Part shown: one piece after another, positions 1 through 7,984 of the stretch
Position numbering within the stretch: position 1 is the stretch's first letter
Layout: each line of letters starts with the position of its first letter
Notes under the pieces: generated by a model
What the model saw: only the letters and a program-made list of their open reading frames with translations
Database searches by the model: none
What the model was told of the DNA's origin: nothing
DNA from: Candidatus Poribacteria bacterium
Lineage (GTDB): Bacteria > Poribacteria > WGA-4E > WGA-3G
Length of the DNA stretch: 56,054 nt
Direction of reading: 5' to 3'
NCBI GenBank assembly: GCA_003635255.1
Contig: PYJC01000072.1
Coordinates: forward strand, 1-56,054
Made by a program: the position numbers and the translations under genes

Positions 1-427
1 CTGCGTGCGTTAAAACAAATGTGGTTGCTCCATCATCAGAGATTGACTGAATAATGTAATCGCAATCCTGCCACGGTCTAATTTGAAGAATATTAACGGA
101 ATTATTCTGATTGTAACCAGAACTTTTATACTCATAGTATCCGCCGTTCTTTTTTAGATCCCCTCTATTCTCATTTTTACTAACCCTTTCACAATCATGC
201 TTTTTTATGAAATAGTTTTCCCACAACGGACTCCTTGATTGTGTTAACAGAACACTACTTATTTTGTAAAAGTCCTGTTCAGAGATAATTTGTTCTTCAA
301 TGGTTAAATTAATTAATTTATCCCTAATGCTTGCTACGCTATCCATCACGATTCTACTGCTATCTATATTTTCTAATATGAAACTTATCGTTTCATTTAA
401 TTCTTTCCGGTTCATAGCATTTAACAT
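1..427 (-). CDS. Partial type II restriction endonuclease, PD-(D/E)xK-like (C-terminal part lies outside the window)
   Basis: An open frame of 142 codons runs from an ATG at 427 off the left edge. It starts 7 bases after the stop of the adenine methylase, in the same orientation, so the two look like a restriction-modification operon. The recognisable core is Asp90, then Glu99-Tyr-Lys101 (GDLKKNGGYYEYK), a D-x8-ExK arrangement typical of PD-(D/E)xK nucleases. It is followed by a QIRPWQDCDY stretch like that seen after the catalytic strand in several type II enzymes. The N-terminal 80 residues are helical. There is no clear ribosome-binding site at 427, so translation may be coupled to the methylase; an in-frame TTG two codons upstream is an alternative start. 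Recognition sequence unknown. Visibly AT-rich compared with the genes after 1.5 kb, which suggests transfer. Confidence 0.6.
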   Translation of the reverse strand, partial: MLNAMNRKELNETISFILENIDSSRIVMDSVASIRDKLINLTIEEQIISEQDFYKISSVLLTQSRSPLWENYFIKKHDCERVSKNENRGDLKKNGGYYEYKSSGYNQNNSVNILQIRPWQDCDYIIQSISDDGATTFVLTHA

Positions 428-434
428 GTTCAAC

Positions 435-1295
435 CTAAAGGAGATCAAACAAGCTCCTCTGGCTTTCTTCAGTTCTATTGGGTTCATGGCATTTTATATA
501 TTGTTCCAAAAATTCAAATTTTGTTAGCCAATATACACCGCCATTTGCACAAGAATTTCCACTCCAATCAACCGCTTTGATTCTGGATATTAAATCTTCT
601 ACTGGGATTTTTGACTTAAGGAAGTAGCCTCTATTGTTTGGTGTCGGCGTTTTTGTAATTCTGCTTGGAGAAGCACCGAATACAAATATGTCAAAATCAT
701 CTTTATTGGAGAATTTAAAATCATTCGTTTCCGTGTAGGCATTCGGATCAACTCTTAAATCTTTTCCTTCTGATTTATCAAAAACGAAGAAACTTGCAGG
801 CACATGATATGCCGTCCCTTCCAGTGTAAAACAGTCCCTCCCTAATTCAGTGATGGAGACTATTCTCCAATCATAAGGCAGTATTTTTTGCCGTGTATGT
901 TTTCTATAAACATTTGGTAAAATAAAAGCGATTGTTTGAACATTGCTAAATGAGAGGGTATGCGATATAAATTGTGAAGACAGCTTTTGATATTGACCAA
1001 ACGGTGGATTTCCTATAACCAATACGCACTCGTACATTTCACTAATATTGTAATTGAACCAGTCACCTTTGATAATCTCATCATGTTGCGGATCAATATC
1101 AATTCCGATTTTGGTGTCATGTTCGATATTTTTGTAAAAAGCACCATCTCCGGCAGACGGTTCTATGACGCAATCGTATGCATAAGGTAGTTTGTTTACT
1201 TCATCTAAACACCTTTTGACGACTTCCTGTTTCGTGTAGAATTTATCCAGGATTCTATTGCGGCTTTTATATTCTTTTCTCCAAACGTGAGCCAT
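435..1295 (-). CDS. DNA adenine-N6 methyltransferase of a type II restriction-modification system
   Basis: Class I SAM-dependent methylase, 286 residues. Motif I (SAM binding) is EPSAGDG at 45-51, an acidic residue closing strand 2 lies in GIDIDP near 64-69, and the catalytic motif IV is NPPF at 96-99, which marks an amino (N6-adenine) methylase. The N-terminal DKFYT at 17-21 is common in type II methylases of this kind. The open frame extends further upstream, but the start at 1295 is preceded by AAAGGAG at good spacing, so I prefer it. The partner nuclease follows after 7 bases. It would protect host DNA at the nuclease's site. The gene is AT-rich relative to the rest of the window. Confidence 0.85.
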   Translation of the reverse strand: MAHVWRKEYKSRNRILDKFYTKQEVVKRCLDEVNKLPYAYDCVIEPSAGDGAFYKNIEHDTKIGIDIDPQHDEIIKGDWFNYNISEMYECVLVIGNPPFGQYQKLSSQFISHTLSFSNVQTIAFILPNVYRKHTRQKILPYDWRIVSITELGRDCFTLEGTAYHVPASFFVFDKSEGKDLRVDPNAYTETNDFKFSNKDDFDIFVFGASPSRITKTPTPNNRGYFLKSKIPVEDLISRIKAVDWSGNSCANGGVYWLTKFEFLEQYIKCHEPNRTEESQRSLFDLL

Positions 1296-1372
1296 TCTTG
1301 TATCTCCTTTACAGTTTTGTGTGAGGCTCCATTTTATTATTCCCTGTCTGCGCAAGTCCTGAAAACCAAGAA

Positions 1373-1401
1373 ATGATAACACATTTGACATGCACTGTCA
1401 A
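1373..1401 (-). promoter_or_regulatory. Sigma-70-type promoter of the methylase with a palindrome over the -35 box
   Basis: On the minus strand, TTGACA (1396-1401), 17 bases, then TATCAT (1373-1378). The -35 box is one arm of a perfect inverted repeat, TTGACA-N5-TGTCAA (1385-1401), which could serve as an operator. The leader to the methylase start is about 70 bases. Confidence 0.65.
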
Positions 1402-1484
1402 GAGAAAATTAGGTATGGATTTTCGTACAGTAATATGCTACAATACCCGTCAAGAATGTTAACGACCGAAAGGAGAGAGCCATC

Positions 1485-2237
1485 ATGGTTACGCGACAAG
1501 ACATTCAAGCCACTTGCGACGACATCGTGCGCGAATTCGCACCACTACAGGTGATTCTGTTCGGCTCTTATGCTTATGGCACACCCACAGAAGAGTCGGA
1601 TGTTGACTTGCTGGTCGTTATGGATATACCCGAATCGGAGACGCGTCGCCAGGCCGTGGAGATCGGGGAACGGATTCCAGACCGCTTTCGTATGGATTTG
1701 CTGGTGCGTTCACCGAAAGAAATTGCGTATCGAGTCTCCTATAACGACTGGTTTCTTCGTGAAATCACTGAAAGAGGCGAGGTGCTTTATAACGCCGGTG
1801 GGTTCCCTAAGAAACCTATGAAAAAGGAAAAGTGCTTTATGAATCCGTTGACACTGGAGTGGGCAGAAAAGGCTGAGGACGATTACGATACCGCGAAGCT
1901 GCTCCAACAGGTCCCGACCTCAAGCAGAGATATTATCTGTTTCCACGCGCAACAGTGTATCGAAAAATACTTAAAGGCATGGCTTCAGGAGGCGGATATT
2001 CCGTTTACGCGGACACACAATTTAGAAGCACTATTAAACCTAATTGTCCCGACTATCCCGACTTGGCAGGCGTGGCGGACTGACCTTTCAAAACTCTCCA
2101 GACACGCAGTGGATTTTCGCTATCCCGGAAAATCAGCGACTGCTGAGGACGCTGCGCATGCGATGCACATTTGCACTGAGGTGCGTCAAACCGTTCGAGC
2201 CGAACTGAAACTCCCTGAAGTAGAGACGCGAAATTAG
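1485..2237 (+). CDS. Fused MNT nucleotidyltransferase-HEPN protein (toxin-antitoxin-like)
   Basis: 250 residues with two domains that are usually separate genes. Residues 1-105 are a minimal nucleotidyltransferase: GSYAYGTPTEESDVDLLV with Gly27-Ser28, Asp39 and Asp41, and a third carboxylate Asp71 in RMDLLV. Residues 119-240 are a HEPN domain with R148-D-x4-H154 (RDIICFH), the RNase-type R-polar-x4-6-H signature, followed by AQQCIEKYLKAWL. The start is preceded by AAAGGAGAG. Inside the gene, an AAAAAGGAAAA purine run precedes ATG 1839 (residue 119), exactly at the domain boundary, so a free HEPN domain could also be made. In related MNT-HEPN pairs the nucleotidyltransferase modifies and silences the HEPN RNase; whether that happens in cis here is inference. 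Confidence 0.8.
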   Translation: MVTRQDIQATCDDIVREFAPLQVILFGSYAYGTPTEESDVDLLVVMDIPESETRRQAVEIGERIPDRFRMDLLVRSPKEIAYRVSYNDWFLREITERGEVLYNAGGFPKKPMKKEKCFMNPLTLEWAEKAEDDYDTAKLLQQVPTSSRDIICFHAQQCIEKYLKAWLQEADIPFTRTHNLEALLNLIVPTIPTWQAWRTDLSKLSRHAVDFRYPGKSATAEDAAHAMHICTEVRQTVRAELKLPEVETRN

Positions 2238-2274
2238 AAGCGCGCAATAAGGAACTCACACCCTTTTTAGTCCG

Positions 2275-4203
2275 TCAATGCCACACAATATAAGTCGGCA
2301 TCTGGAGCACCAACCCGATGAGACTCCAGACACATCCGAGTGTATAATCCCCCAAGATTAATCCCAGAAAAAACGGCACGGCTTGCCGATAGAGTTTCAC
2401 GCCGCCAATCTTCAGCACAACCGCTTTCGCCAACCAACTCAGGAATATCGGAAACCACAAGCCACCCATCCCTGTCCCGCTCACGAGCACATAGCCACCC
2501 GGATGCAGAGGCCACCACAGAAACCGGATCTTCATAATCATCAGGAAGATCGTGAACAGGAAGCTGCTACCGATAACGCCGAGTTCCGGTCCGCTCGTCT
2601 CGCGCGGACTGACGAGCCACGTTTGTAGTCGGTTGAACGTCTCCCACCCCATATAGACGATCCAGCCGCGTGCTTTGCTTCCCGCCCCCATGTCATAAAG
2701 CACGTGTAGATATGCCCAGAACGTTATCAGGATACCGAACACAATCGCCAAGATCATCCCGATAAGCAATTGTCGGTACCCGATGCGACTCCGCTCTGCC
2801 AAACGGAACGCCTCCAATTCACTCGGTGTCGGATGCGCCCGGAAACAGCGGACAAACGGATAGAGGAACGTTAACCCTGTCAAGTTAGCCGCACCGAGAC
2901 GGCGTGTTCCGAGGGCAAGCACCATCGTCCGTCCGGGATCGACGAAGATGAGTTGATGCAGTGGCGGACCAATTTCGGCACGGATGCGCGTGATACCGAT
3001 GACCAAGGGGAAGTAGAATACAAAGAAAAGTCCGATTGCCCAAAACGTCATCCCCATCTGATAGCAAAAGAAAAAGAGGAACAGCATTCCGACAGTGAAC
3101 AATCCCGCGGCAGTCCGATAGCGCATCGGTTCACGGGAATCATCAGGTGCGGCTTCGCCTCGGCGTTGTGCGATACCGAAAACTTTGCGAATAATGCGTC
3201 CGTAGTGTTTCCGCCCCATCCATAACGGGATACATCCGAACGCGATCCATGCACCCGTCTGCTGTTCGAGATGATAGATATTCCGCGCCCCGAACGCATC
3301 CGTTACAATCAACTGGAGACGACTGATGAGCCAGAAAAACCAACACGAGAACGAGAGATCCAGCGGTGTGAAGAACATCAACCCGATGCTAAATGGGTAG
3401 AAAGAGATATGGATCGGTCCCATCGCGCTCCACGGTCTTGAACTAAACTGCCCGATTGTTTTACCTTTGATCGGTAGCGCGGGTATATCGGGAAACAGAT
3501 AGTTCAAGCCGTTCAGCAGTTCTGCGCTGCCCGCGAGTGCGAAACCGAGCCACATCCATGGTGAAGTAAAGAAACGTCTCGGGTTGCTTGTCAATGCCAA
3601 CGGGAGTTGGACGATCGGGTAATTCAGGCGTTCGTTTTCCGTCCACTGCTTCCGAAGAAAAACTGTTACCGCCAGCAGGGTCAGCCAGAGCGCAATCACA
3701 AAACTCGACCACGCCAGCACCGGCGGTATCCACGCGTTTAGTGTAGTGGAGGTATAGAGTGTGGAGTCGCCGTTATAGAACCCGTCCAAGATGCGCGGGC
3801 TTTTAACTGCGATCCACGTCGGGATGTGATGTCCAAAAAGCGGAATCCATTCGTTCTCCGGCGATGCGAATTGGAAGGTGTGCGCGAGGACAGGGATAAG
3901 ATAGCCCATCATTGTGTGTCCGCTGATCGTTGTCAGCATCACGACCATGACGTAGATGGTTTGCAGATCGGCTTGCGACATCGCCAGACGCGGCATGAAT
4001 CTTTGGAGCAATAGGTTGACAAGCACGAAGACAAGGAGGGTAAAAACGGCGTTAAAGAACAGCGAGGCGATCGTCAACTGCGTCGAGTGCCACACCTCTG
4101 TCCCCATCAGGCACCAGTAACTATTAAAGGCGACAAGCACCAACCCAATCAGCAAAATATGCGGTTTGACGAGGTTCTTTTTCCCGTTTCCCTTAGTTTC
4201 CAT
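2275..4203 (-). CDS. DUF6785/DUF6784 family polytopic membrane protein, copy 1
   Basis: 642 residues with about a dozen hydrophobic segments, beginning around residue 14 and ending near the C-terminus. I recognise it as the DUF6785/6784 type found in Poribacteria and Planctomycetes. The ENERLNYPIVQLPLAL segment before residue 210 resembles OPT-family oligopeptide transporters, so a solute-transport role is possible, but no substrate is known. The start at 4203 has AGCAGGAG upstream. Its first 11 bases overlap the end of the phosphopantoate ligase gene, so the two are probably co-transcribed and translationally coupled. The gene at 5087-7015 is a close full-length paralog; differences are scattered substitutions. 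Confidence 0.8.
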   Translation of the reverse strand: METKGNGKKNLVKPHILLIGLVLVAFNSYWCLMGTEVWHSTQLTIASLFFNAVFTLLVFVLVNLLLQRFMPRLAMSQADLQTIYVMVVMLTTISGHTMMGYLIPVLAHTFQFASPENEWIPLFGHHIPTWIAVKSPRILDGFYNGDSTLYTSTTLNAWIPPVLAWSSFVIALWLTLLAVTVFLRKQWTENERLNYPIVQLPLALTSNPRRFFTSPWMWLGFALAGSAELLNGLNYLFPDIPALPIKGKTIGQFSSRPWSAMGPIHISFYPFSIGLMFFTPLDLSFSCWFFWLISRLQLIVTDAFGARNIYHLEQQTGAWIAFGCIPLWMGRKHYGRIIRKVFGIAQRRGEAAPDDSREPMRYRTAAGLFTVGMLFLFFFCYQMGMTFWAIGLFFVFYFPLVIGITRIRAEIGPPLHQLIFVDPGRTMVLALGTRRLGAANLTGLTFLYPFVRCFRAHPTPSELEAFRLAERSRIGYRQLLIGMILAIVFGILITFWAYLHVLYDMGAGSKARGWIVYMGWETFNRLQTWLVSPRETSGPELGVIGSSFLFTIFLMIMKIRFLWWPLHPGGYVLVSGTGMGGLWFPIFLSWLAKAVVLKIGGVKLYRQAVPFFLGLILGDYTLGCVWSLIGLVLQMPTYIVWH

Positions 4204-4972
4204 TCCCGCTCCTGCTGATGTGCTGTAACGCCTTCTGTAACACCGCTGCGTTGCTGTATTTTTTCAGAGTCTCTTGTGCTGTAGCATCGTTGAAGTTCCG
4301 AATCTCGTCGCATAACAGTGGCAGTGCCCGCACAACGTTATCCACAATCGTGATGCTCGCCTGCTTTGCGGTGCGCGACATCGGGTTCAGATCGACGGTC
4401 ACGACCCCCTTACCCATCTTTCGGAGTGCCTCACATCGGTCGCCGTCCTCAAGCGGCACGAAGACGACATCCGCTTTAAAGATGCCATCTGGATGCACGA
4501 ACTTCCGGTTGGAGTCGATATAGGAGAGTTGCGCCTCGGTTGTCGGCATCAGCACATCAGGTGGGTCTCCCATTCCCTCTTTCGCTGGCGAGGTTTCTAA
4601 CCTCGCCTTGTGCTTCAGTAGATGTTCCCGGATCTTCTCTTCCCTTCCCGTTTCCGTGTGAAAGATATTCACTTCAAGTGGCGCGTTGAGTCCTCGCCCC
4701 AATTCAATGAGTCCTTCTGGTGCCAACGCCGCCACATTCCCGTTGACAGAGATAACTGGGTGTTCCGCCGATAGGAGCATCGCCGCTGCAGCGTGGATTG
4801 CCTCAATCGCGAAGGGTTGTGTCGTCTCTCCGATAAGGTAATCAAACGCCTCCCCGCGTCCGTGCGCGATGAGTCCATGAATAGAAGTAATGCCTTGCTC
4901 CACGCCTGCAACAATTTTATCTCGGAGTGTCAATGAGAGGTATCGAGGATGTGTTTTCGGAACGTCGCTCAA
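4193..4972 (-). CDS. 4-phosphopantoate--beta-alanine ligase, archaeal-type phosphopantothenate synthetase
   Basis: 259 residues matching the archaeal coenzyme A enzyme that joins 4-phosphopantoate and beta-alanine using ATP (PF02006 family). Family hallmarks in order: HPRYLSLTLRDKIV near the N-terminus, GLIAHGRGEAFDYLIGE, HPVISVNGNVAALAP, LEVNIFHTETGREEKI, VFVPLEDGDRCEALRKMGK, VDLNPMSRTAKQASITIVDN and a helical C-terminus. Bacteria normally use PanC (pantoate--beta-alanine ligase) and pantothenate kinase instead, so its presence here is unusual. It starts with TTG at 4972, preceded by AAGGTG, about 25 bases below a strong promoter. No Met start lies near the conserved N-terminus, which supports the TTG. 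It overlaps the downstream membrane-protein gene by 11 bases. The pantoate kinase partner is not in the window. Confidence 0.85.
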   Translation of the reverse strand: MSDVPKTHPRYLSLTLRDKIVAGVEQGITSIHGLIAHGRGEAFDYLIGETTQPFAIEAIHAAAAMLLSAEHPVISVNGNVAALAPEGLIELGRGLNAPLEVNIFHTETGREEKIREHLLKHKARLETSPAKEGMGDPPDVLMPTTEAQLSYIDSNRKFVHPDGIFKADVVFVPLEDGDRCEALRKMGKGVVTVDLNPMSRTAKQASITIVDNVVRALPLLCDEIRNFNDATAQETLKKYSNAAVLQKALQHISRSGNGN

Positions 4973-5003
4973 TTGCGTAGCACCTTAGCCCAAATTTGCG
5001 TGT

Positions 5004-5032
5004 ATTATACCGCGTTTCAGGTAAGTTGGCAA
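5004..5032 (-). promoter_or_regulatory. Sigma-70-type promoter upstream of the phosphopantoate ligase
   Basis: Minus strand TTGCCA (5027-5032), 17 bases, TATAAT (5004-5009). The spacer and flanks closely match the promoter at 7048-7076. Confidence 0.75.
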
Positions 5033-5086
5033 GGAATGATGTGTGATGGAAGGTGTAAATGTTTTGGCAGCCGACAACTGAATACC

Positions 5087-7015
5087 TCAATGCCACACAA
5101 TATACGTCGGTATCTCCAGCACCAGTCCGATCAGGCTCCAGAGACATCCGAGTGTGTAATCTCCTAAGATTAGCCCCAAAAAGAACGGGATCGCTTGTCG
5201 ATAGAGTCTCACACCACCAATCTTTAGCACGATTGCTTTCGCCAACCAACCCAAAAAGATTGTAAACCACAACCTTCCCATTCCGGTGCCGCTGACTAAC
5301 ACGTAACCGGCAGGGTGTAGGGGCCACCACAAAAACCGGATCTTCATAATCATCAAGAATATCGTGAACAGAAAACTGCTACCGATAACCCCGAGTTCCG
5401 GTACGCCCGTCTCCCGTGGACTCACAAGCCACGTTTGTAGACGGTTAAACGTCTCCCATCCCATATAGACGATCCAGCCGCGCGCCTTGCTTGCCGCACC
5501 CATATCGTAGAGGACGTGCAGATACGCCCAAAACGTTATCAGGATACCGAATACAATCGCCAAGATCATCCCGATAAGGAGTTGTCGGTACCCGATGTTC
5601 GTCCGTTCTGCGAGACGGAACGCCTCCAATTCACTCGGTGTCGGATGCGCCCGGAAACAGCGGACAAACGGATAGAGAAACGTTAACCCCATCAGATTGC
5701 CTGTGCCTAAGCGGCGTGTGCCTAACGCCAATACCATTGTCCTTCCCGGATCGACAAGGATGAGTTGATGCAGCGGCGGCCCAATCTCAGCGCGAATACG
5801 CGTGATACCGAGAATCATCGGAAAGTAGAAAAGAAAAAAGAGTCCAATCGCCCAGAACGTCATCCCCATCTGAAAACAGAAGAAGAAAAGGAACATCAAT
5901 CCTACGGTGAACAGTCCGGCAGCAGTGCGGTAACGCATCGGTTCACCGGAATCGTCAGGCGGTGGTTCGCCACGGCGTTGCGCGATACCGAATACCTTCC
6001 GAATAATGCGTCCATAGTGCCGTCGTCCCATCCACAATGGGATGCACCCGAACGCTATCCATGCCCCCGTCTGCTGTTCGAGGTTATAGATATTCCGCGC
6101 ACCGAACATATCTGTCACGACCATCTGAAGGCGGGTCAGTAACCAGAAGAACCAGCAGGAAAACGACAGATCCAGCGGTGTGAAGAACATCAAACCGATA
6201 CTAAACGGATAGAAGGAGATACGAATCGGTCCCATCGCACTCCACGGCTTTGAACTGAATTGTCCAAGCGATTTGTTTCTAATAGGTAGGGAAGGGATCT
6301 CTGGAAACAGGAAACTTAGTCCATTTAGCAGTTCTGCACTCCCTGCGAGTGCGAATCCGAGCCACATCCACGGCGATGTAAAGAAACGTTTCGGGTTGCT
6401 CGTCAATGCCAACGGGAGTTGGACAATCGGATAATTCAGACGTTCGTTTTCCGTCCACTGCTTTCGGAGAAAAATCGTTACCGCCAGTAGTGTCAGCCAG
6501 AGTGCGATGACGAAACTCGACCACGCCAGCACCGGTGGTATCCATGCGTTTAAAGTGGCGGAGGTATAAAGTGTCGAATCGCCGTTGTAGAACCCGTCTA
6601 AGATGCGTGGGCTTTTGACGGCGATCCAACTGGGGATACTGTTTCCAAAGAGCGATAGCCACTCATTTTCTGGCGATGCGAACTGAAACGTATGCGCGAG
6701 GACGGGGATGAGGTATCCCATCATGGTATGTCCGCTGATCGTTGATACCATCACGACCATGACATAGATGGTTTGCAGATCCGCTTGCGACATCGCCAGA
6801 CGCGGGATAAATCGCTGGAACAGTAGGTTAACAAGCACGAAGACGAGAAGCGTGAAAACCGCATTAAAGAACAGCGAGGCGATCGTTAACTGCGTGGAGT
6901 GCCACACCTCTGTCCCCATCAGGCACCAGTAGCTATTAAAGGCGACAAGCACCAACCCAATCAGTAGAATATGCGGTTTAACAAGATTCCGGTTCCCGTT
7001 TCCGTTAGTTTCCAT
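5087..7015 (-). CDS. DUF6785/DUF6784 family polytopic membrane protein, copy 2
   Basis: 642 residues, the same length as the copy at 2275-4203 and nearly identical over most of it, including the ENERLNYPIVQLPLAL segment and the last transmembrane helices. Divergence is concentrated in the loop near residues 135-145 and the segment after residue 235. I chose ATG 7015 rather than 7021 because it aligns with copy 1 and has AGCAGGA at the same relative distance. It has its own promoter at 7048-7076. About 115 bases separate it from the ligase start, and that gap carries the ligase promoter. The function is unknown; the resemblance to OPT transporters is inference. Confidence 0.8.
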   Translation of the reverse strand: METNGNGNRNLVKPHILLIGLVLVAFNSYWCLMGTEVWHSTQLTIASLFFNAVFTLLVFVLVNLLFQRFIPRLAMSQADLQTIYVMVVMVSTISGHTMMGYLIPVLAHTFQFASPENEWLSLFGNSIPSWIAVKSPRILDGFYNGDSTLYTSATLNAWIPPVLAWSSFVIALWLTLLAVTIFLRKQWTENERLNYPIVQLPLALTSNPKRFFTSPWMWLGFALAGSAELLNGLSFLFPEIPSLPIRNKSLGQFSSKPWSAMGPIRISFYPFSIGLMFFTPLDLSFSCWFFWLLTRLQMVVTDMFGARNIYNLEQQTGAWIAFGCIPLWMGRRHYGRIIRKVFGIAQRRGEPPPDDSGEPMRYRTAAGLFTVGLMFLFFFCFQMGMTFWAIGLFFLFYFPMILGITRIRAEIGPPLHQLILVDPGRTMVLALGTRRLGTGNLMGLTFLYPFVRCFRAHPTPSELEAFRLAERTNIGYRQLLIGMILAIVFGILITFWAYLHVLYDMGAASKARGWIVYMGWETFNRLQTWLVSPRETGVPELGVIGSSFLFTIFLMIMKIRFLWWPLHPAGYVLVSGTGMGRLWFTIFLGWLAKAIVLKIGGVRLYRQAIPFFLGLILGDYTLGCLWSLIGLVLEIPTYIVWH

Positions 7016-7047
7016 TCCCATTCCTGCTGAATCACAAGTTTTCGTCT

Positions 7048-7076
7048 ATTATACAGTGTTTTAGGTAAGTTTTCAA
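7048..7076 (-). promoter_or_regulatory. Sigma-70-type promoter upstream of membrane protein copy 2
   Basis: Minus strand TTGAAA (7071-7076), 17 bases, TATAAT (7048-7053). It shares the spacer core ACTTACCT and flanks with the promoter at 5004-5032, so promoter and gene were duplicated together. Confidence 0.75.
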
Positions 7077-7145
7077 GGAGTGATGTGTTGAAAGCCAGGA
7101 CTATTTAGTTTTCGGTTTTTGTCGTTCAATTTTGACTCCTCAGGC

Positions 7146-7242
7146 CCGGTAGGTGCGGTGTTTTTGCTTGGGGTGTTTTTGCTTGGGTGTTTCTGCGTAT
7201 TGCTTGGGTATTTCTGCGTATTTCCCTCCTAACCGCGCCGGA
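7146..7242. repeat. REP-like palindrome with an expanded loop
   Basis: Left arm GGTGCGGT (7152-7159), right arm AACCGCGCC (7231-7239) with the usual TCCT just before it. Between them, where the standard element has only TCCT, there are about 67 extra bases built from imperfect repeats of TGTTTTTGCTTGGGG and TTTCTGCGTATT. Confidence 0.65.
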
Positions 7243-7451
7243 TCGTTAAAAAATCCGCGAAATCCGATATTTTCTTAAAGCTGAATACTTCTGGGTTGAA
7301 AATCAGGGGTACAGTTCTCCCCAGTTCCGTAGGAACGCCATGTTTATAGAAAACTTTCATTATCTTCTTTAGCCCTGTAAGGGCGGCATGTGTATGGTAC
7401 TTGATAGCCATAAGTGTCAATTTTAAAAAAATAGCCAGCGCGACCCCCGGG

Positions 7452-7482
7452 CCGGTAGGTTCGGTTTCCTAACCGAACCGGA
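7452..7482. repeat. REP-like palindrome, standard form
   Basis: Arms GGTTCGGTT and AACCGAACC around a TCCT loop (7458-7479), flanked by CCGGTA and GGAT. Same element as the array around the RAYT gene at 52.4-53.3 kb. Confidence 0.85.
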
Positions 7483-7788
7483 TTCTACGCGGAAACCTTG
7501 AAGACTTCAAAGCCCTCTTCAGTTCCGTATGAAGATTAAGAATTTAATCGGGTAATTCTAAGACGTGTGATAACAAGTAGATCGGTTCGTAGTAGTGCGA
7601 TTCATCGCACGTTGCGTAGTGGCAATTACCCAATTTATTTGTTAAACCTCATTAGGGACGGCATCTGTGTAGAGGTGTTGGCTCCCCTGGACCCAAGCCC
7701 CAGAGGGGGTTTTTGATAGGGTGTTTCTGCAGCATTTGTAGAGCTAATATTCTCAAATGCCACGAAAAATCGCTAAATTGACATCTAT

Positions 7789-7810
7789 GGTGCGGTTTCC
7801 TAACCGCACC
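7789..7810. repeat. REP-like palindrome, GGTGCGGTT variant
   Basis: Arms GGTGCGGTT and AACCGCACC around TCCT. The two arms carry compensating changes relative to the GGTTCGGTT form, so pairing is kept. Confidence 0.8.
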
Positions 7811-7984
7811 GAATCTGTAAAAGAGACCTGAAACTCGAGAATTCTTTAAAACTAAATGACCCTAAAAACATTCTAAAAAATGCTTGACTTTGGTCAGAAG
7901 TTCTGGCAGAATAGGTGTATCTGCTCGACGAGAGCTGCAATCCAACACCTGATACAGTATCATAACAAAACCTTCAGGAGGCTT

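Larger units (their letters stand above)
7077..7984. other. Non-coding repeat-rich stretch between genes
   Basis: About 0.9 kb with no convincing gene. It holds two standard REP-like palindromes (7452-7482, 7789-7810), one expanded palindrome (7146-7242) and a small perfect hairpin GTGCGAT-TC-ATCGCAC (7595-7610). The text after the 7452 palindrome (GAAACCTTGAAGACTTC and onward) matches the spacer of the 91-bp units near 52.5 kb, so this is a dispersed copy of the same unit. Confidence 0.6.

Noticed and set aside
300..527. 75-codon plus-strand open frame at the left edge
   Set aside because: It lies opposite the partial nuclease and methylase, which have motifs and spacing. It is hydrophobic only because it is antisense to AT-rich codons.
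7229..7420. 63-codon minus-strand frame in the repeat region
   Set aside because: It begins in the repeat-rich stretch, has no ribosome-binding site and no family, and ends inside an REP palindrome.
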